NCBI GenBank assembly: GCA_049611965.1
Contig: JBMZBC010000001.1
Span: 1-64,000 of the forward strand
Length of the DNA stretch: 64,000 bases
Source: UBA10364 sp049611965
Lineage (GTDB): Bacteria > Bacteroidota > Bacteroidia > Flavobacteriales > Schleiferiaceae
Direction: 5' to 3'
The notes under the pieces were generated by a model. It ran no database searches and had not been told where the DNA came from. It saw nothing but the letters and a program-made list of their open reading frames with translations. This document shows positions 8,001 through 16,308 of this stretch, piece by piece (within the stretch, counting starts at the first letter, position 1; each line of letters starts with the position of its first letter). The position numbers were made by a program, and so were the translations under genes.

Positions 8001-8888
8001 TTATTTGAATTGTGAACTTACGGGAGCTTCTTTCACTCCATTTGAATAGTCGTAAAAACCTTCTTTCGATTTTACGCCCAATTTCCCTGCAGTAACCATA
8101 TTTACGAGCAGTGGACAAGGGGCATATTTTGGATTGCCCAAGCCGTCGTGAAGCACGTTTAAGATGCTAAGGCATACATCTAGGCCAATAAAATCGGCCA
8201 ATTGCAATGGACCCATTGGGTGCGCCATACCTAATTTCATGATGGCATCTATCTCAGCCACACCAGCCACGCCTTCGTGCAAAGAGATAATTGCCTCATT
8301 GATCATGGGCATTAATATGCGGTTGGCTACAAAACCAGGGTAATCGTTACAGGCTACCGCAATTTTACCGAGTGATTTACTCGTCTCTACAACGGCATTA
8401 CAAACCTCATCCGAGGTACTGTATCCGCGAATGATTTCAACAAGCTTCATTACCGGTACTGGATTCATAAAGTGCATACCAATAACCCGGTCTGGGCGTG
8501 AGGTTTGCGCAGCAATCTTTGTGATGCTTATTGAAGATGTATTGGAAGCGAGGATACAATTCGCTGGGGCCAATTCATCCAAGTCTTTAAAAATCTTGAA
8601 TTTCAAATCTGCATTCTCCGTCGCTGCTTCCACGACTAAATCTGCGGAGCCTACGGCAATTTTTAGATCCGTGCCGGTGGTTAGGCGGCCAAGGGCAGCA
8701 GATTTATCTGCTTCAGTAAGCTTTTCCTTAGCAATCTGACGGTCCATGTTTTTGCCGATGGTCGCAACTGCACGTTCAAGGGCAGCTTCGTTAATGTCAA
8801 AAAGCTGGACATCATAGCCGCTTTGCGCAAAAACGTGGGCAATTCCGTTTCCCATGGTCCCTGCACCAATGACAGTAATGTTTTTCAT
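8001..8888 (-). CDS. hbd: 3-hydroxybutyryl-CoA dehydrogenase
   Basis: A 295-residue NAD(P)-dependent enzyme interconverting 3-hydroxyacyl-CoA and acetoacetyl-CoA-type substrates. The N-terminal Rossmann motif is GAGTMGNG (residues 8-15). The catalytic His-Glu region lies in GMHFMNPVPVMKLVEII, followed by the C-terminal helical domain (GFVANRILMPMINEAI). Length and architecture match the short HbdA/PaaH form rather than the long FadB fusion. It lies 22 bases after the glycosylphosphotransferase gene and 13 bases before the peptidase. It seems metabolically unrelated to either, so the operon is probably housekeeping by proximity. Confidence 0.93.
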   Translation of the reverse strand: MKNITVIGAGTMGNGIAHVFAQSGYDVQLFDINEAALERAVATIGKNMDRQIAKEKLTEADKSAALGRLTTGTDLKIAVGSADLVVEAATENADLKFKIFKDLDELAPANCILASNTSSISITKIAAQTSRPDRVIGMHFMNPVPVMKLVEIIRGYSTSDEVCNAVVETSKSLGKIAVACNDYPGFVANRILMPMINEAIISLHEGVAGVAEIDAIMKLGMAHPMGPLQLADFIGLDVCLSILNVLHDGLGNPKYAPCPLLVNMVTAGKLGVKSKEGFYDYSNGVKEAPVSSQFK

Positions 8889-8910
8889 ATGTGATAAGTT
8901 ATTTGGGTTC

Positions 8911-10335
8911 TTATTTTCCTCGGCCTTGTAAGACGGTAACTAAGGTATAGAAGAGGATTTTGATATCACTCAACAGGGTGATGTTTTCTGTATAGATCAA
9001 ATCATAGCGTGCTCTCTCAAGCATCTCCGTGACATTCTCAGCATAGCCGTATTTCACCATACCCCAAGAGGTAATCCCGGGCTTGACACGCAACAAGAAT
9101 TTATACTGTGGCGCTTGAGCGACTATTTGGTCGAAGTAAAATTTCCGCTCTGGACGTGGCCCAACAATGGCCATGTCTCCAAAAAGCACATTTAAAAATT
9201 GAGGCAACTCATCAATCCTATACTTACGCATGGTACGTCCCCAAGAGGTAATCCTCGGGTCTTCCTCGCTGCTAAGTTGCGGTCCAAGCTGCTCCGCATC
9301 AACCACCATGCTTCGAAGTTTGATGATTTTGAACTGTTTACCGTTTTTACCCAACCGACTCTGTCTGTAAAAAATTGGACCCGGTGAAGTAAGCTTTACC
9401 CCGATAATACCACACAAAAGAATAGGGGAAGAAACGATCAAAAGAATAATTGACAAAACGATATCAAAAATACGTTTGATGACTGCCACATGAGGCTGCA
9501 CCAACGCTCTCTTGACCTCGATCATTGAGCGTCCAAAACTCTCCATTTTCACTTGGCCACTCAAAATGCTGAACAGGTTGGGCAAGACGTGAATGCGTAG
9601 TTTGACGTCCTCAAGGTCGCTCACAATGTTCGCAATGGTTTCGCTGTTTCCAGTAGCGAGGGCAATAATCACATCTTCAATGTCATTGTCATTTGCCACA
9701 TCTTTCAAAAGGGTCGTGGTTCCTAGGTAGGGTAAAGGAGCAATGCGCGGATCAATCTGCTCACCATTCATAGTCATATAGCCTATAAACTCGTATCCTT
9801 TAGTTCGTTCCTGTTTGAAAGAGTCTAACAAATCGCCGGCCTCTTTGCCAGCACCAATAAGTATGGTGCGAAAAGTTAGTTTTTTACTGTCCAATTGGTG
9901 ACGCACATACGAAGCCAAAGAGAACCTAAATAATCCACTAAATACGAGAAGTGTTGCTGCATAAGTGCCTAAGGTGGTGTAGTATTGACTGTAAAACTTA
10001 ATGTAGTCGTCTAAGAAGATTAAGAAAAACAGCAGGGTGGAAGTCATCACCGTGGCGGATAGTGTATTAAAAGCTTGCTTGAGTCTGCTTTTTCGAGTTA
10101 AGTCTCTGTAAGTGCCACCGAGTGCACTAATCAGGACGTAAAGGAAGGAGGTCAATAGGGCTGCCTGAATAAACTTATCGTCAAATTCAAGCGGCAATTC
10201 CACCCCGAAGCGAGTAGGCTCCACAACAAGCTTTCGAACGGCATGCAAGGCCAAATAAGCCAATGATCCAGCGATTAGGTCTAGAACGACATAAACGATT
10301 TTCAAGCGTCCCTCAAGTACTTCTGCTCGATTCAA
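8911..10335 (-). CDS. Polyprenyl glycosylphosphotransferase (WcaJ/WbaP type) for exopolysaccharide or glycan initiation
   Basis: The 474-residue protein has four N-terminal membrane helices (about residues 12-32, 57-73, 93-109, 122-143), a Rossmann-like CoA-binding-type domain starting at TILIGAGKEAGDLL (156 on), a further hydrophobic segment near 286-306, and the C-terminal bacterial sugar-transferase domain. The diagnostic blocks are KLTSPGPIFYRQSRLG, LRSMVVDAE, KYRIDELPQFLNVL and VGPRPER. It transfers a sugar phosphate from a UDP-sugar to undecaprenyl phosphate, the first step of a surface glycan. Its ATG overlaps the stop of the upstream lipoprotein by four bases (ATGA). No other glycan genes are adjacent, so it may be an orphan initiating enzyme. 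Confidence 0.93.
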   Translation of the reverse strand: MNRAEVLEGRLKIVYVVLDLIAGSLAYLALHAVRKLVVEPTRFGVELPLEFDDKFIQAALLTSFLYVLISALGGTYRDLTRKSRLKQAFNTLSATVMTSTLLFFLIFLDDYIKFYSQYYTTLGTYAATLLVFSGLFRFSLASYVRHQLDSKKLTFRTILIGAGKEAGDLLDSFKQERTKGYEFIGYMTMNGEQIDPRIAPLPYLGTTTLLKDVANDNDIEDVIIALATGNSETIANIVSDLEDVKLRIHVLPNLFSILSGQVKMESFGRSMIEVKRALVQPHVAVIKRIFDIVLSIILLIVSSPILLCGIIGVKLTSPGPIFYRQSRLGKNGKQFKIIKLRSMVVDAEQLGPQLSSEEDPRITSWGRTMRKYRIDELPQFLNVLFGDMAIVGPRPERKFYFDQIVAQAPQYKFLLRVKPGITSWGMVKYGYAENVTEMLERARYDLIYTENITLLSDIKILFYTLVTVLQGRGK

Positions 10336-11201
10336 TACAGTAGTTTTATGTTATCGATGAACACCGTGGCAGTATCGTCTGTACCGTTGATAGCACCGAA
10401 AAACAGGTTGTAATCACCAGCGTTGGGGTAGCCGCTTACCTCAGTAACGAGATTTAGGTACACTTTATTCCAATCTTCATTCGGAAATAATGTGACTACA
10501 GGTGCCTGCAAGCTCTGTAAAAGCTCATTCGCAATAACGCCAAAGGTCAAAGGCACTTCAGTTTTGTAATTGACTTCAAGCCAAACATTGGCACCTGCCT
10601 TAGGCAATTCAAAAGCTTCTGGAGTTCTGAATTCCGCTATAGTCTTGGGCAGCATGGTGATTTTACCACTTGAATTCGGCGTTTCACCAGGATGCTGGTA
10701 AGAACCTTCAGCATCATCCACGATTTGTAATGTGGTATCGCTCTGTGGCGCACGATTAAAACTTAACCCAACGCCATCGAAGTCTTCTACAATCCGGATA
10801 GTGAAGTTGTCGTTGTAGCTAAATGTTTTTTGAATGTTGCTCAATGAGCGCTTGCTATATGGTTCAAGGTCCCAAGTAAAATTCTTGGCCTTAAGCATTT
10901 CGTATTGATTGCGTTGCGTGTAGCTACCGTTGATACTAATACCCGGAATAATTCGAATTTCTTGCTTTTCTCCTGCCAAAACAGGGATTTCACAAGGCGG
11001 GATAAACGCACCAATCTGTGCTCCATTTTGTTCTACCCAAAGCGTGTTAAGTTTTGACGAAGACGTCCCCTGAGTGCCCGTAGCATTTACTAACAAGGTA
11101 TCTACCGTAATATAGGCGACCTCTGGTGCTGGAGCTGTATCACAACGCTGAAAACCTAAGGCAATGAGACCTAAAAAGAGAATGATTGATAAACGCTTCA
11201 T
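10332..11201 (-). CDS. Hypothetical envelope protein, probable lipoprotein
   Basis: A 289-residue protein with an N-terminal hydrophobic stretch ending in GFQRC (Cys20). The lipobox is atypical (Arg before Cys), so lipidation is likely but not certain. The remainder is beta-rich, and the C-terminal third (from about 185) has the rhythm of a jelly-roll carbohydrate-binding or discoidin-like domain ending TATVFIDNIKLLY, where the final D-N-I-K strand is typical of such folds. It is the first gene of the leftward operon and is translationally coupled to the glycosylphosphotransferase, which hints at a role in surface glycan attachment. No family is recognised confidently. Confidence 0.75.
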   Translation of the reverse strand: MKRLSIILFLGLIALGFQRCDTAPAPEVAYITVDTLLVNATGTQGTSSSKLNTLWVEQNGAQIGAFIPPCEIPVLAGEKQEIRIIPGISINGSYTQRNQYEMLKAKNFTWDLEPYSKRSLSNIQKTFSYNDNFTIRIVEDFDGVGLSFNRAPQSDTTLQIVDDAEGSYQHPGETPNSSGKITMLPKTIAEFRTPEAFELPKAGANVWLEVNYKTEVPLTFGVIANELLQSLQAPVVTLFPNEDWNKVYLNLVTEVSGYPNAGDYNLFFGAINGTDDTATVFIDNIKLLY

Positions 11202-11211
11202 ATGGAGTGAC

Positions 11212-11219
11212 CAAAGTTA
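11212..11219 (-). promoter_or_regulatory. -7 box for the leftward lipoprotein/glycosylphosphotransferase operon
   Basis: Read leftward, TAACTTTG matches TAnnTTTG perfectly and lies 10 bases before the start codon at 11201, implying a very short leader. No convincing -33 TTTG is present at 17-23 bases. Confidence 0.5.
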
Positions 11220-11304
11220 ACGAATCAAAGCCAATCCTTATTTGTTAAAAACTCCATCCAGATTTCACGGAAATCAATCTTACTTGACCTACTTTCAAAC
11301 TTGA

Positions 11305-11946
11305 ATGCACAGCGATACTCCCATATTTCAAGGTCAACGAAAACAACTCTGTGAGCACTTAAAATCAGAGGGTTATGCATCGGATAAAGTATTGGATGCT
11401 ATGAATCGTGTGCCGCGTCATCTCTTTCTTGAGAGCGGCTTTCACCAGCATGCATACCAAGACAAAGCTTTTCCAATCGCTGCAGGACAAACCATCAGTC
11501 ATCCATCTACGGTAGCTTGGCAAAGCGAATTACTCGAGGTTTCCCCGGGTATGAAGGTGCTTGAAATCGGTACAGGATGTGGCTACCAGGCTGCAGTGCT
11601 TGTAGAATTAGGCGTGAAGCTATTCACAGTTGAACGTCAAAAAGAATTGGTCGATTTCTCAAAAAAGATGCTCAAACTTCTTGGGCTACGTGCAGAGCAG
11701 AAATTCGGTGACGGGTTTAAAGGGATGCCCGTATTTGCGCCTTTTGATAGAATCATCGTCACTTGTGGAGCGCCCTATGTACCCAAAGCTTTGCTCGCTC
11801 AATTGAAAGAAGGTGGAATTATGATTATCCCAGTAGGTGAGGGCACACAAAAAATGGTAAGAATTCAAAAGATGTCAGACGGCAGCTTTGTTCAAAAGGT
11901 TTTAGGAGATGCTGCCTTTGTACCTATGTTAAAAGACAAGGAGTAG
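11305..11946 (+). CDS. pcm: Protein-L-isoaspartate O-methyltransferase
   Basis: A 213-residue SAM-dependent enzyme that methylates isoaspartyl residues in damaged proteins to start their repair. The SAM-binding block is VLEIGTGCGYQAAVL, and the post-I acidic residue lies in FTVERQKEL. The family-specific N-terminal region VPRHLFLESGFHQHAYQD and the ISHPSTVAWQSELL substrate-binding block are present. Length is normal. It is followed by smpB after 15 bases. Confidence 0.95.
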   Translation: MHSDTPIFQGQRKQLCEHLKSEGYASDKVLDAMNRVPRHLFLESGFHQHAYQDKAFPIAAGQTISHPSTVAWQSELLEVSPGMKVLEIGTGCGYQAAVLVELGVKLFTVERQKELVDFSKKMLKLLGLRAEQKFGDGFKGMPVFAPFDRIIVTCGAPYVPKALLAQLKEGGIMIIPVGEGTQKMVRIQKMSDGSFVQKVLGDAAFVPMLKDKE

Positions 11947-11948
11947 CG

Positions 11949-11956
11949 TACCTTTG
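11949..11956 (+). promoter_or_regulatory. -7 box immediately upstream of smpB
   Basis: TACCTTTG is a perfect TAnnTTTG and ends only five bases before the GTG start at 11962. Transcription would begin at or next to the start codon, implying a leaderless or nearly leaderless mRNA. No exact TTTG -33 is at the expected distance. Confidence 0.55.
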
Positions 11957-11961
11957 CTGCT

Positions 11962-12408
11962 GTGAAATCCATTGAAATCAAAAATAAAAAGGCCAAATTC
12001 GATTACGAGTGGCTAGATACCTACACGGCAGGCTTGCAGCTTCAGGGCACTGAAGTCAAGAGCATTCGTCTGGGCAAGGCTTCTATTGCCGAGGGATATT
12101 GTTATTTAAAAGATGGAGAGCTTTTTATCAAGAACATGAATATCGCCGAATGGTCTCATGGAAATATTTACAATCATGATCCCATAAGAGAACGGAAACT
12201 GCTCTTAGCCAAGCGTGAACTTGAGAAGATTGAAAAAGCGACCAAAGATCAAGGGATTACTGTCGTTCCGACAAAACTTTTCATCAGTGAAAAGGGGTGG
12301 GTGAAGTTAAATATCGCCGTAGCCCGGGGTAAAAAGAACTACGACAAGCGTCAATCTTTAAAAGATAAGGACGCCAAGAGAGACTTAGCACGATTAAAAC
12401 GATACTAA
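11962..12408 (+). CDS. smpB: SsrA-binding protein SmpB
   Basis: A 148-residue RNA-binding protein that delivers tmRNA to stalled ribosomes. The family pattern is complete: KNKKAKFDYEW at the N-terminus, AGLQLQGTEVKSIR, the YLKDGELFIKNMNIA strand, and the basic C-terminal tail GKKNYDKRQSLKDKDAKRD that inserts into the mRNA channel. The start is GTG at 11962: no ATG, GTG or TTG is available in frame between it and the upstream in-frame TAG. There is no purine-rich ribosome binding site before the GTG, and a perfect -7 box lies five bases upstream. pyrD follows after one base. Confidence 0.96.
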   Translation: MKSIEIKNKKAKFDYEWLDTYTAGLQLQGTEVKSIRLGKASIAEGYCYLKDGELFIKNMNIAEWSHGNIYNHDPIRERKLLLAKRELEKIEKATKDQGITVVPTKLFISEKGWVKLNIAVARGKKNYDKRQSLKDKDAKRDLARLKRY

Positions 12409-12409
12409 C

Positions 12410-13426
12410 ATGTACAAAGGCCTCATTCGACCTTTATTGTTCTTGATGAACGCCGAGCAGGCGCATCACTTTACGTTTAAAACACTAAAAGTGTTGTTTC
12501 AAATACCTGGTGTAAAGGCTATTACATCATTGTTTTTTGGCTCGCTCAAAGGCAGGGAAAAACAAGTCATGGGATTGCACTTTAAAAATCCTGTTGGGTT
12601 AGCCGCAGGTTTTGATAAAGATGCCAAGCTTTACAATGAGCTCAGCGCTTTTGGATTTGGGTTTATTGAGGTGGGTACTCTAACTCCAAAGCCTCAGGAT
12701 GGGAATCCTAAACCACGTCTTTTTAGGATCGTAGAGGACGAGGCTGTTATCAACAGAATGGGCTTTAACAATGGCGGTCTAGATGCTGCGGCACTGCGTT
12801 TGACAAAAAAGAAAACCGACATCATTATTGGAGGAAACATTGGTAAGAACAAGGTAACGCCGAACGATGTAGCGACCTCGGATTACATTAAGGGGGTGGA
12901 AGCATTGCACGATGTAGTGGATTATTTTGTGGTCAATGTCAGTTCTCCGAATACGCCAAACTTGAGAGAGCTCCAAGAAAAAGAGCCGTTGAAAGCATTG
13001 CTGAAAGAAGTTAAAGCGAAAAATGAAGAGCTTGGTGCTAAACCATTGATGCTCAAGATATCACCGGATTTGACAGACGGTCAGCTAGACGATATTGTAG
13101 GCATTGTAAATGAACTTAAACTCAGTGGCGTTGTCGCCACGAATACCACTATCTCACGCGCTGGATTGAAAGCATCACAGGAGAAAGTAGCTGCTATGGG
13201 TGCAGGTGGTTTAAGTGGTAAAATTCTTCGTGAGCGCAGTACTGAAGTCGTTCGTTACCTAAGAAACAAACTCTCTGAGGATATTGCAATTGTTGCCGTT
13301 GGTGGGATCTTTACAGGTAAGGATGCCAAAGAAAAGCTCGATGCTGGTGCCGATTTGGTACAAGTTTGGACTGGTTTCCTTTACGAAGGACCAGCAATGG
13401 TGCGTAGAATGCTTCGTTCTTTGTAA
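12410..13426 (+). CDS. pyrD: Dihydroorotate dehydrogenase (quinone), class 2
   Basis: The 338-residue FMN enzyme oxidises dihydroorotate to orotate in pyrimidine synthesis, passing electrons to quinone. Class 2 features are the N-terminal amphipathic extension (residues 1-40, membrane association), GLAAGFDKDA, NRMGFNNGG and the active-site loop VNVSSPNTPNLRELQ, where Ser is the catalytic base. The FMN phosphate site is in VAVGGIFTGKDAKEKL. It starts one base after the smpB stop, so it is co-transcribed. Confidence 0.96.
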   Translation: MYKGLIRPLLFLMNAEQAHHFTFKTLKVLFQIPGVKAITSLFFGSLKGREKQVMGLHFKNPVGLAAGFDKDAKLYNELSAFGFGFIEVGTLTPKPQDGNPKPRLFRIVEDEAVINRMGFNNGGLDAAALRLTKKKTDIIIGGNIGKNKVTPNDVATSDYIKGVEALHDVVDYFVVNVSSPNTPNLRELQEKEPLKALLKEVKAKNEELGAKPLMLKISPDLTDGQLDDIVGIVNELKLSGVVATNTTISRAGLKASQEKVAAMGAGGLSGKILRERSTEVVRYLRNKLSEDIAIVAVGGIFTGKDAKEKLDAGADLVQVWTGFLYEGPAMVRRMLRSL

Positions 13427-13454
13427 CTTCGGGTAGAACCCAATTACAGACCGA

Positions 13455-14324
13455 ATGACCCATATCTCCATTGTAGAGTGTCCAAGAGATGCTTGGCAAG
13501 GATTCCAAGATTTTATCCCAACCCAGGAAAAAATCAATCACATCAAGACACTAGCGAACTGTGGATTTCACACCATAGATGCAGGTTCTTTTGTTAGCCC
13601 ACGCGCCATGCCGCAAATGGTTGATGCTCGACCCTTGTTTGCCGCATTGGAAGAAGTCAGGGCAACTTCAGACACGAAATTACTATCGATCATTGCCAGC
13701 GAGGGCGGGGCGAGAAGAGCCTCGGAATTTGACTTTATCGATGCCTGGGGCTATCCATTTAGCGTGAGTGAGGAATTTCAATTGCGCAATTCCCGCAAGA
13801 ATATCAAGGATGGCATGGAAGACTTGAAACGCGTAAAGGAGATGGCCGATAAGCATAATGTTGACCTTGTCGTATACCTAAGTATGGCTTTTGGTAATCC
13901 GTACGGTGAGGAGTATCATCGTGATTTGGTACTTGAACGCTTGCTTCAAGCTGAATCTCTAGGTGCAGATCTCATCTCCCTTAGCGATACAACGGGTGAA
14001 GGCACTACAGAAAAGGTCATTGAGCTTTGTGATTTAGTAAAAAAGGAAAGCACGGTTCCTTGGGGCGCTCATATGCACAGCACCTATGATGAGGCATCAG
14101 CCAAGGCTCAAGCAGCAATTAATGCAGGCTGTACTCGCATAGATACTGCTTTAAGAGGTTTTGGCGGTTGTCCTTTTGCCTCAGATGCACTCATCGGTAA
14201 TATGCCTACCGAAAAAGTGCTTACCGCAATCGAGGAAATGAACGAGGTTTCACACGGCCTTGATCCTTTGGCCTTAGAAAGTGCATATAATAGTGCACTG
14301 AACGTCTTTAGTGGTCGACATTAA
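13455..14324 (+). CDS. Hydroxymethylglutaryl-CoA lyase
   Basis: A 289-residue TIM-barrel enzyme of the DRE-TIM family, cleaving HMG-CoA to acetyl-CoA and acetoacetate, the last step of leucine catabolism. The opening VECPRDAWQ contains the catalytic Arg-Asp pair, SFVSPRAMPQMVDA is the substrate block, and HMHSTYDEA carries metal-binding histidines. The signature loop GFGGCPFASDALIGNMPTE contains the catalytic Cys. The stop codon lies just ahead of the -7 box that drives the cobalamin riboswitch. Confidence 0.9.
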   Translation: MTHISIVECPRDAWQGFQDFIPTQEKINHIKTLANCGFHTIDAGSFVSPRAMPQMVDARPLFAALEEVRATSDTKLLSIIASEGGARRASEFDFIDAWGYPFSVSEEFQLRNSRKNIKDGMEDLKRVKEMADKHNVDLVVYLSMAFGNPYGEEYHRDLVLERLLQAESLGADLISLSDTTGEGTTEKVIELCDLVKKESTVPWGAHMHSTYDEASAKAQAAINAGCTRIDTALRGFGGCPFASDALIGNMPTEKVLTAIEEMNEVSHGLDPLALESAYNSALNVFSGRH

Positions 14325-14326
14325 CG

Positions 14327-14334
14327 TAACTTTG
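14327..14334 (+). promoter_or_regulatory. Promoter -7 box for the cobalamin riboswitch transcript
   Basis: TAACTTTG is a perfect -7 box starting two bases after the HMG-CoA lyase stop. The predicted start of transcription is at about 14340, which coincides with the first base of the riboswitch P1 stem. Confidence 0.7.
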
Positions 14335-14339
14335 TACTT

Positions 14340-14492
14340 GTAGGTTGAACCACGGAGGTGGTTTTTAAAAAGGAACCCGATTGAAGTTCGGGGCTGTGCC
14401 AGCAGCTGTAACTCACAGTGAAAGCTTAACAAATCCACTGCGATAGCGGGAAGGAGTTAAGTGGGAGTGGGGAGCCAGAATACTTGACCTGC
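14340..14492 (+). promoter_or_regulatory. Cobalamin (B12) riboswitch
   Basis: The conserved cobalamin aptamer elements appear in order: GGAACCCGATTGAAGTTCGG (P3/J region), GGCTGTGCCAGCAGCTGTAA (matching the usual CTGNCCCCGCAACTGTAA), a GCGGGAAGG block, and the B12-box-like GAGCCAGAATACTTGACCTGC. Its outer stem pairs GTAGGTT (14340-14346) with GACCTGC (14486-14492). It precedes a BtuB-like receptor and should shut off expression when adenosyl- or methylcobalamin is plentiful. The segment CTTGACC (14483-14489) can alternatively pair with GGTCAAG (14519-14525) downstream. Confidence 0.93.
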
Positions 14493-14538
14493 AATGAAAA
14501 TTAGAAACTATTGCTCTGGGTCAAGCAATTCTGATGGT

Positions 14539-16308
14539 ATGAAAAATTGGTTACTGTCCACATTATGTTTGGGCACACATATTCTTAGCGCGCAATCTTC
14601 GGATACGCTCAGTACGGCTACTATACTAGCGGAAGGTCTTGAATATTCCGAAAACAGAACAGTCGTAGACTCTACCCAATTGGGTCTACTAGATATAGCC
14701 ACTTATTTACAAAAGGATTCGCGTTTTCAAATTCGTCAGTATGCGCCGGGTAGTATTGCTACTTTGAATTTAGGTGGAGCGAACAGCGCCCAGAGTAGAG
14801 TGGTATGGGAAGGTATTGATATCAGCAGTATGGCTTCCGGGGTCATTGATCTTAGCTTAGTACCTTCGGTTTTACTCCCGAAGAAGGGCATATCCTCTGG
14901 AGCTAATGCGGCGCTTGGAAGCGAGAGTGGAATGATAGGTGGCCTCGATTTAAGTTGGCACGCTTCAGGTAAATCTTTCTTTACTACGGCATTTGGAGCG
15001 AGTAGTATCGGCTTGAGGTCATTCGTTGTTCAAAACGGCGGTAAATTCGCAGGTGTACGTTACCGTTCATTCATAAAAACAGAGCAAAGTGATAATGCTT
15101 ATCCCTACAGGCTAGGAAGTAACGATTTCACTATGCGCGGTATGGAATATTCAACGTTAACAGTACTGCAGCGCTACCAGGGTAAAGTTGGAAGGGTTCG
15201 TTGGAATACGAATATGTGGTACACGGAAGGAAGGAAGAATAGCCGGGGATCAGTGCTTACTTCAGGAAACCTGAATCATCTCGAGGACCGTTCTGTGCGG
15301 GGTTTATTTGCTGCGCAGCAAAGAGATGTGAAAGCCACACTCTTTTACGGCAAAGAATGGCAAGCGTATACCGATACAGCATCATATCTAAATCTAAGGG
15401 ATACCAATACCTATGATCAGGTCTCTTTCCGACTAGCTAAAGACCACAAACGCTATACTTCCAATGCAGTTGCAAGTTACGTGCGTGGCGCTGGTACATC
15501 ACGTAATGCGTCGTTAGTGCAGATCAATGCTAGTCACCTTCAACACTTTGGGGAACATGTCTCTGTTCTCGGAAAGGCATCGTTTTGGAACGAATCAGGT
15601 TTTGGTGGGGCACAAGTGAATTGGACCGGAAAAAACCATTTAGGAAATCATCATTTGACAGCCGGCACGTTTTATAGGCTTCCAACCATCAATGAATTGT
15701 ATTGGAACCCTGGTGGTAATCCCGATTTATTAGCGGAACGCTCTTACGGCGCCAAATATAGTTTAGCGAAGAAGTGGGAAGATTTTTCCTTGTTCGTGAG
15801 TACTGATCAGCTTTACTTCACGAACCTTATTCAATGGACGCCGGGTCCAAATGGATTTTGGAGTCCTGAAAATATAGAGCAAGCATATACTTCGACTAGT
15901 ACAGTTATAGGGAGTTATAAGTATGGTGATTGGTTTAATGAACTTTCATTGACCCATCAATACAGTCGGGTACTTGAATCTGTAATTGCAGGTAATGAAG
16001 GCACATCACTATTGTATAGGCCCGATTTTAATGCGGTTTATACCATTGTCTATGACGCAGGTGCATTCAATACACAATTACGCACCCATTACTTGGGTCA
16101 ACGACAAACGCTTAGGGACAATAGTCCATTAGGGACCATTCCGAGCGAGTTGTGGTTGGATTTGAGTGTGACTACAAAAATTCTTAAAAAGCTACGTATG
16201 CTCGTAACTGTGCATAATGTGACCGGAGCTGAGCGCAACTTCTTTTTAAACTATCCGATGCCGGGTAGACATTATTCTTTAACCCTTCAACTCAATTCTA
16301 AATCATGA
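14539..16308 (+). CDS. btuB: TonB-dependent outer-membrane receptor, BtuB-like (cobalamin uptake)
   Basis: About 589 residues from the ATG at 14539, chosen because MKNWLLSTLCLGTHILSAQ is a clean signal peptide; the in-frame ATG at 14494 would add 15 residues and sits at the base of the riboswitch. The plug domain is recognisable (DIATYLQKDSRFQIRQYAPG, LNLGGANSAQSRVVWEGI), followed by a beta-barrel of alternating strands with late landmarks YRLPTINELYWNPGGNPDL and RNFFLNYPMPGRHY. Length is close to BtuB. The cobalamin assignment rests on the upstream riboswitch and the BtuG-like partner overlapping its stop by four bases. Confidence 0.88.
   Translation: MKNWLLSTLCLGTHILSAQSSDTLSTATILAEGLEYSENRTVVDSTQLGLLDIATYLQKDSRFQIRQYAPGSIATLNLGGANSAQSRVVWEGIDISSMASGVIDLSLVPSVLLPKKGISSGANAALGSESGMIGGLDLSWHASGKSFFTTAFGASSIGLRSFVVQNGGKFAGVRYRSFIKTEQSDNAYPYRLGSNDFTMRGMEYSTLTVLQRYQGKVGRVRWNTNMWYTEGRKNSRGSVLTSGNLNHLEDRSVRGLFAAQQRDVKATLFYGKEWQAYTDTASYLNLRDTNTYDQVSFRLAKDHKRYTSNAVASYVRGAGTSRNASLVQINASHLQHFGEHVSVLGKASFWNESGFGGAQVNWTGKNHLGNHHLTAGTFYRLPTINELYWNPGGNPDLLAERSYGAKYSLAKKWEDFSLFVSTDQLYFTNLIQWTPGPNGFWSPENIEQAYTSTSTVIGSYKYGDWFNELSLTHQYSRVLESVIAGNEGTSLLYRPDFNAVYTIVYDAGAFNTQLRTHYLGQRQTLRDNSPLGTIPSELWLDLSVTTKILKKLRMLVTVHNVTGAERNFFLNYPMPGRHYSLTLQLNSKS

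Noticed and set aside
14281..14298. GTGCA-N8-TGCAC inverted repeat at the end of the HMG-CoA lyase gene
   Set aside because: It lies in conserved coding sequence (SAYNSA) and is short; no evidence of regulatory use.
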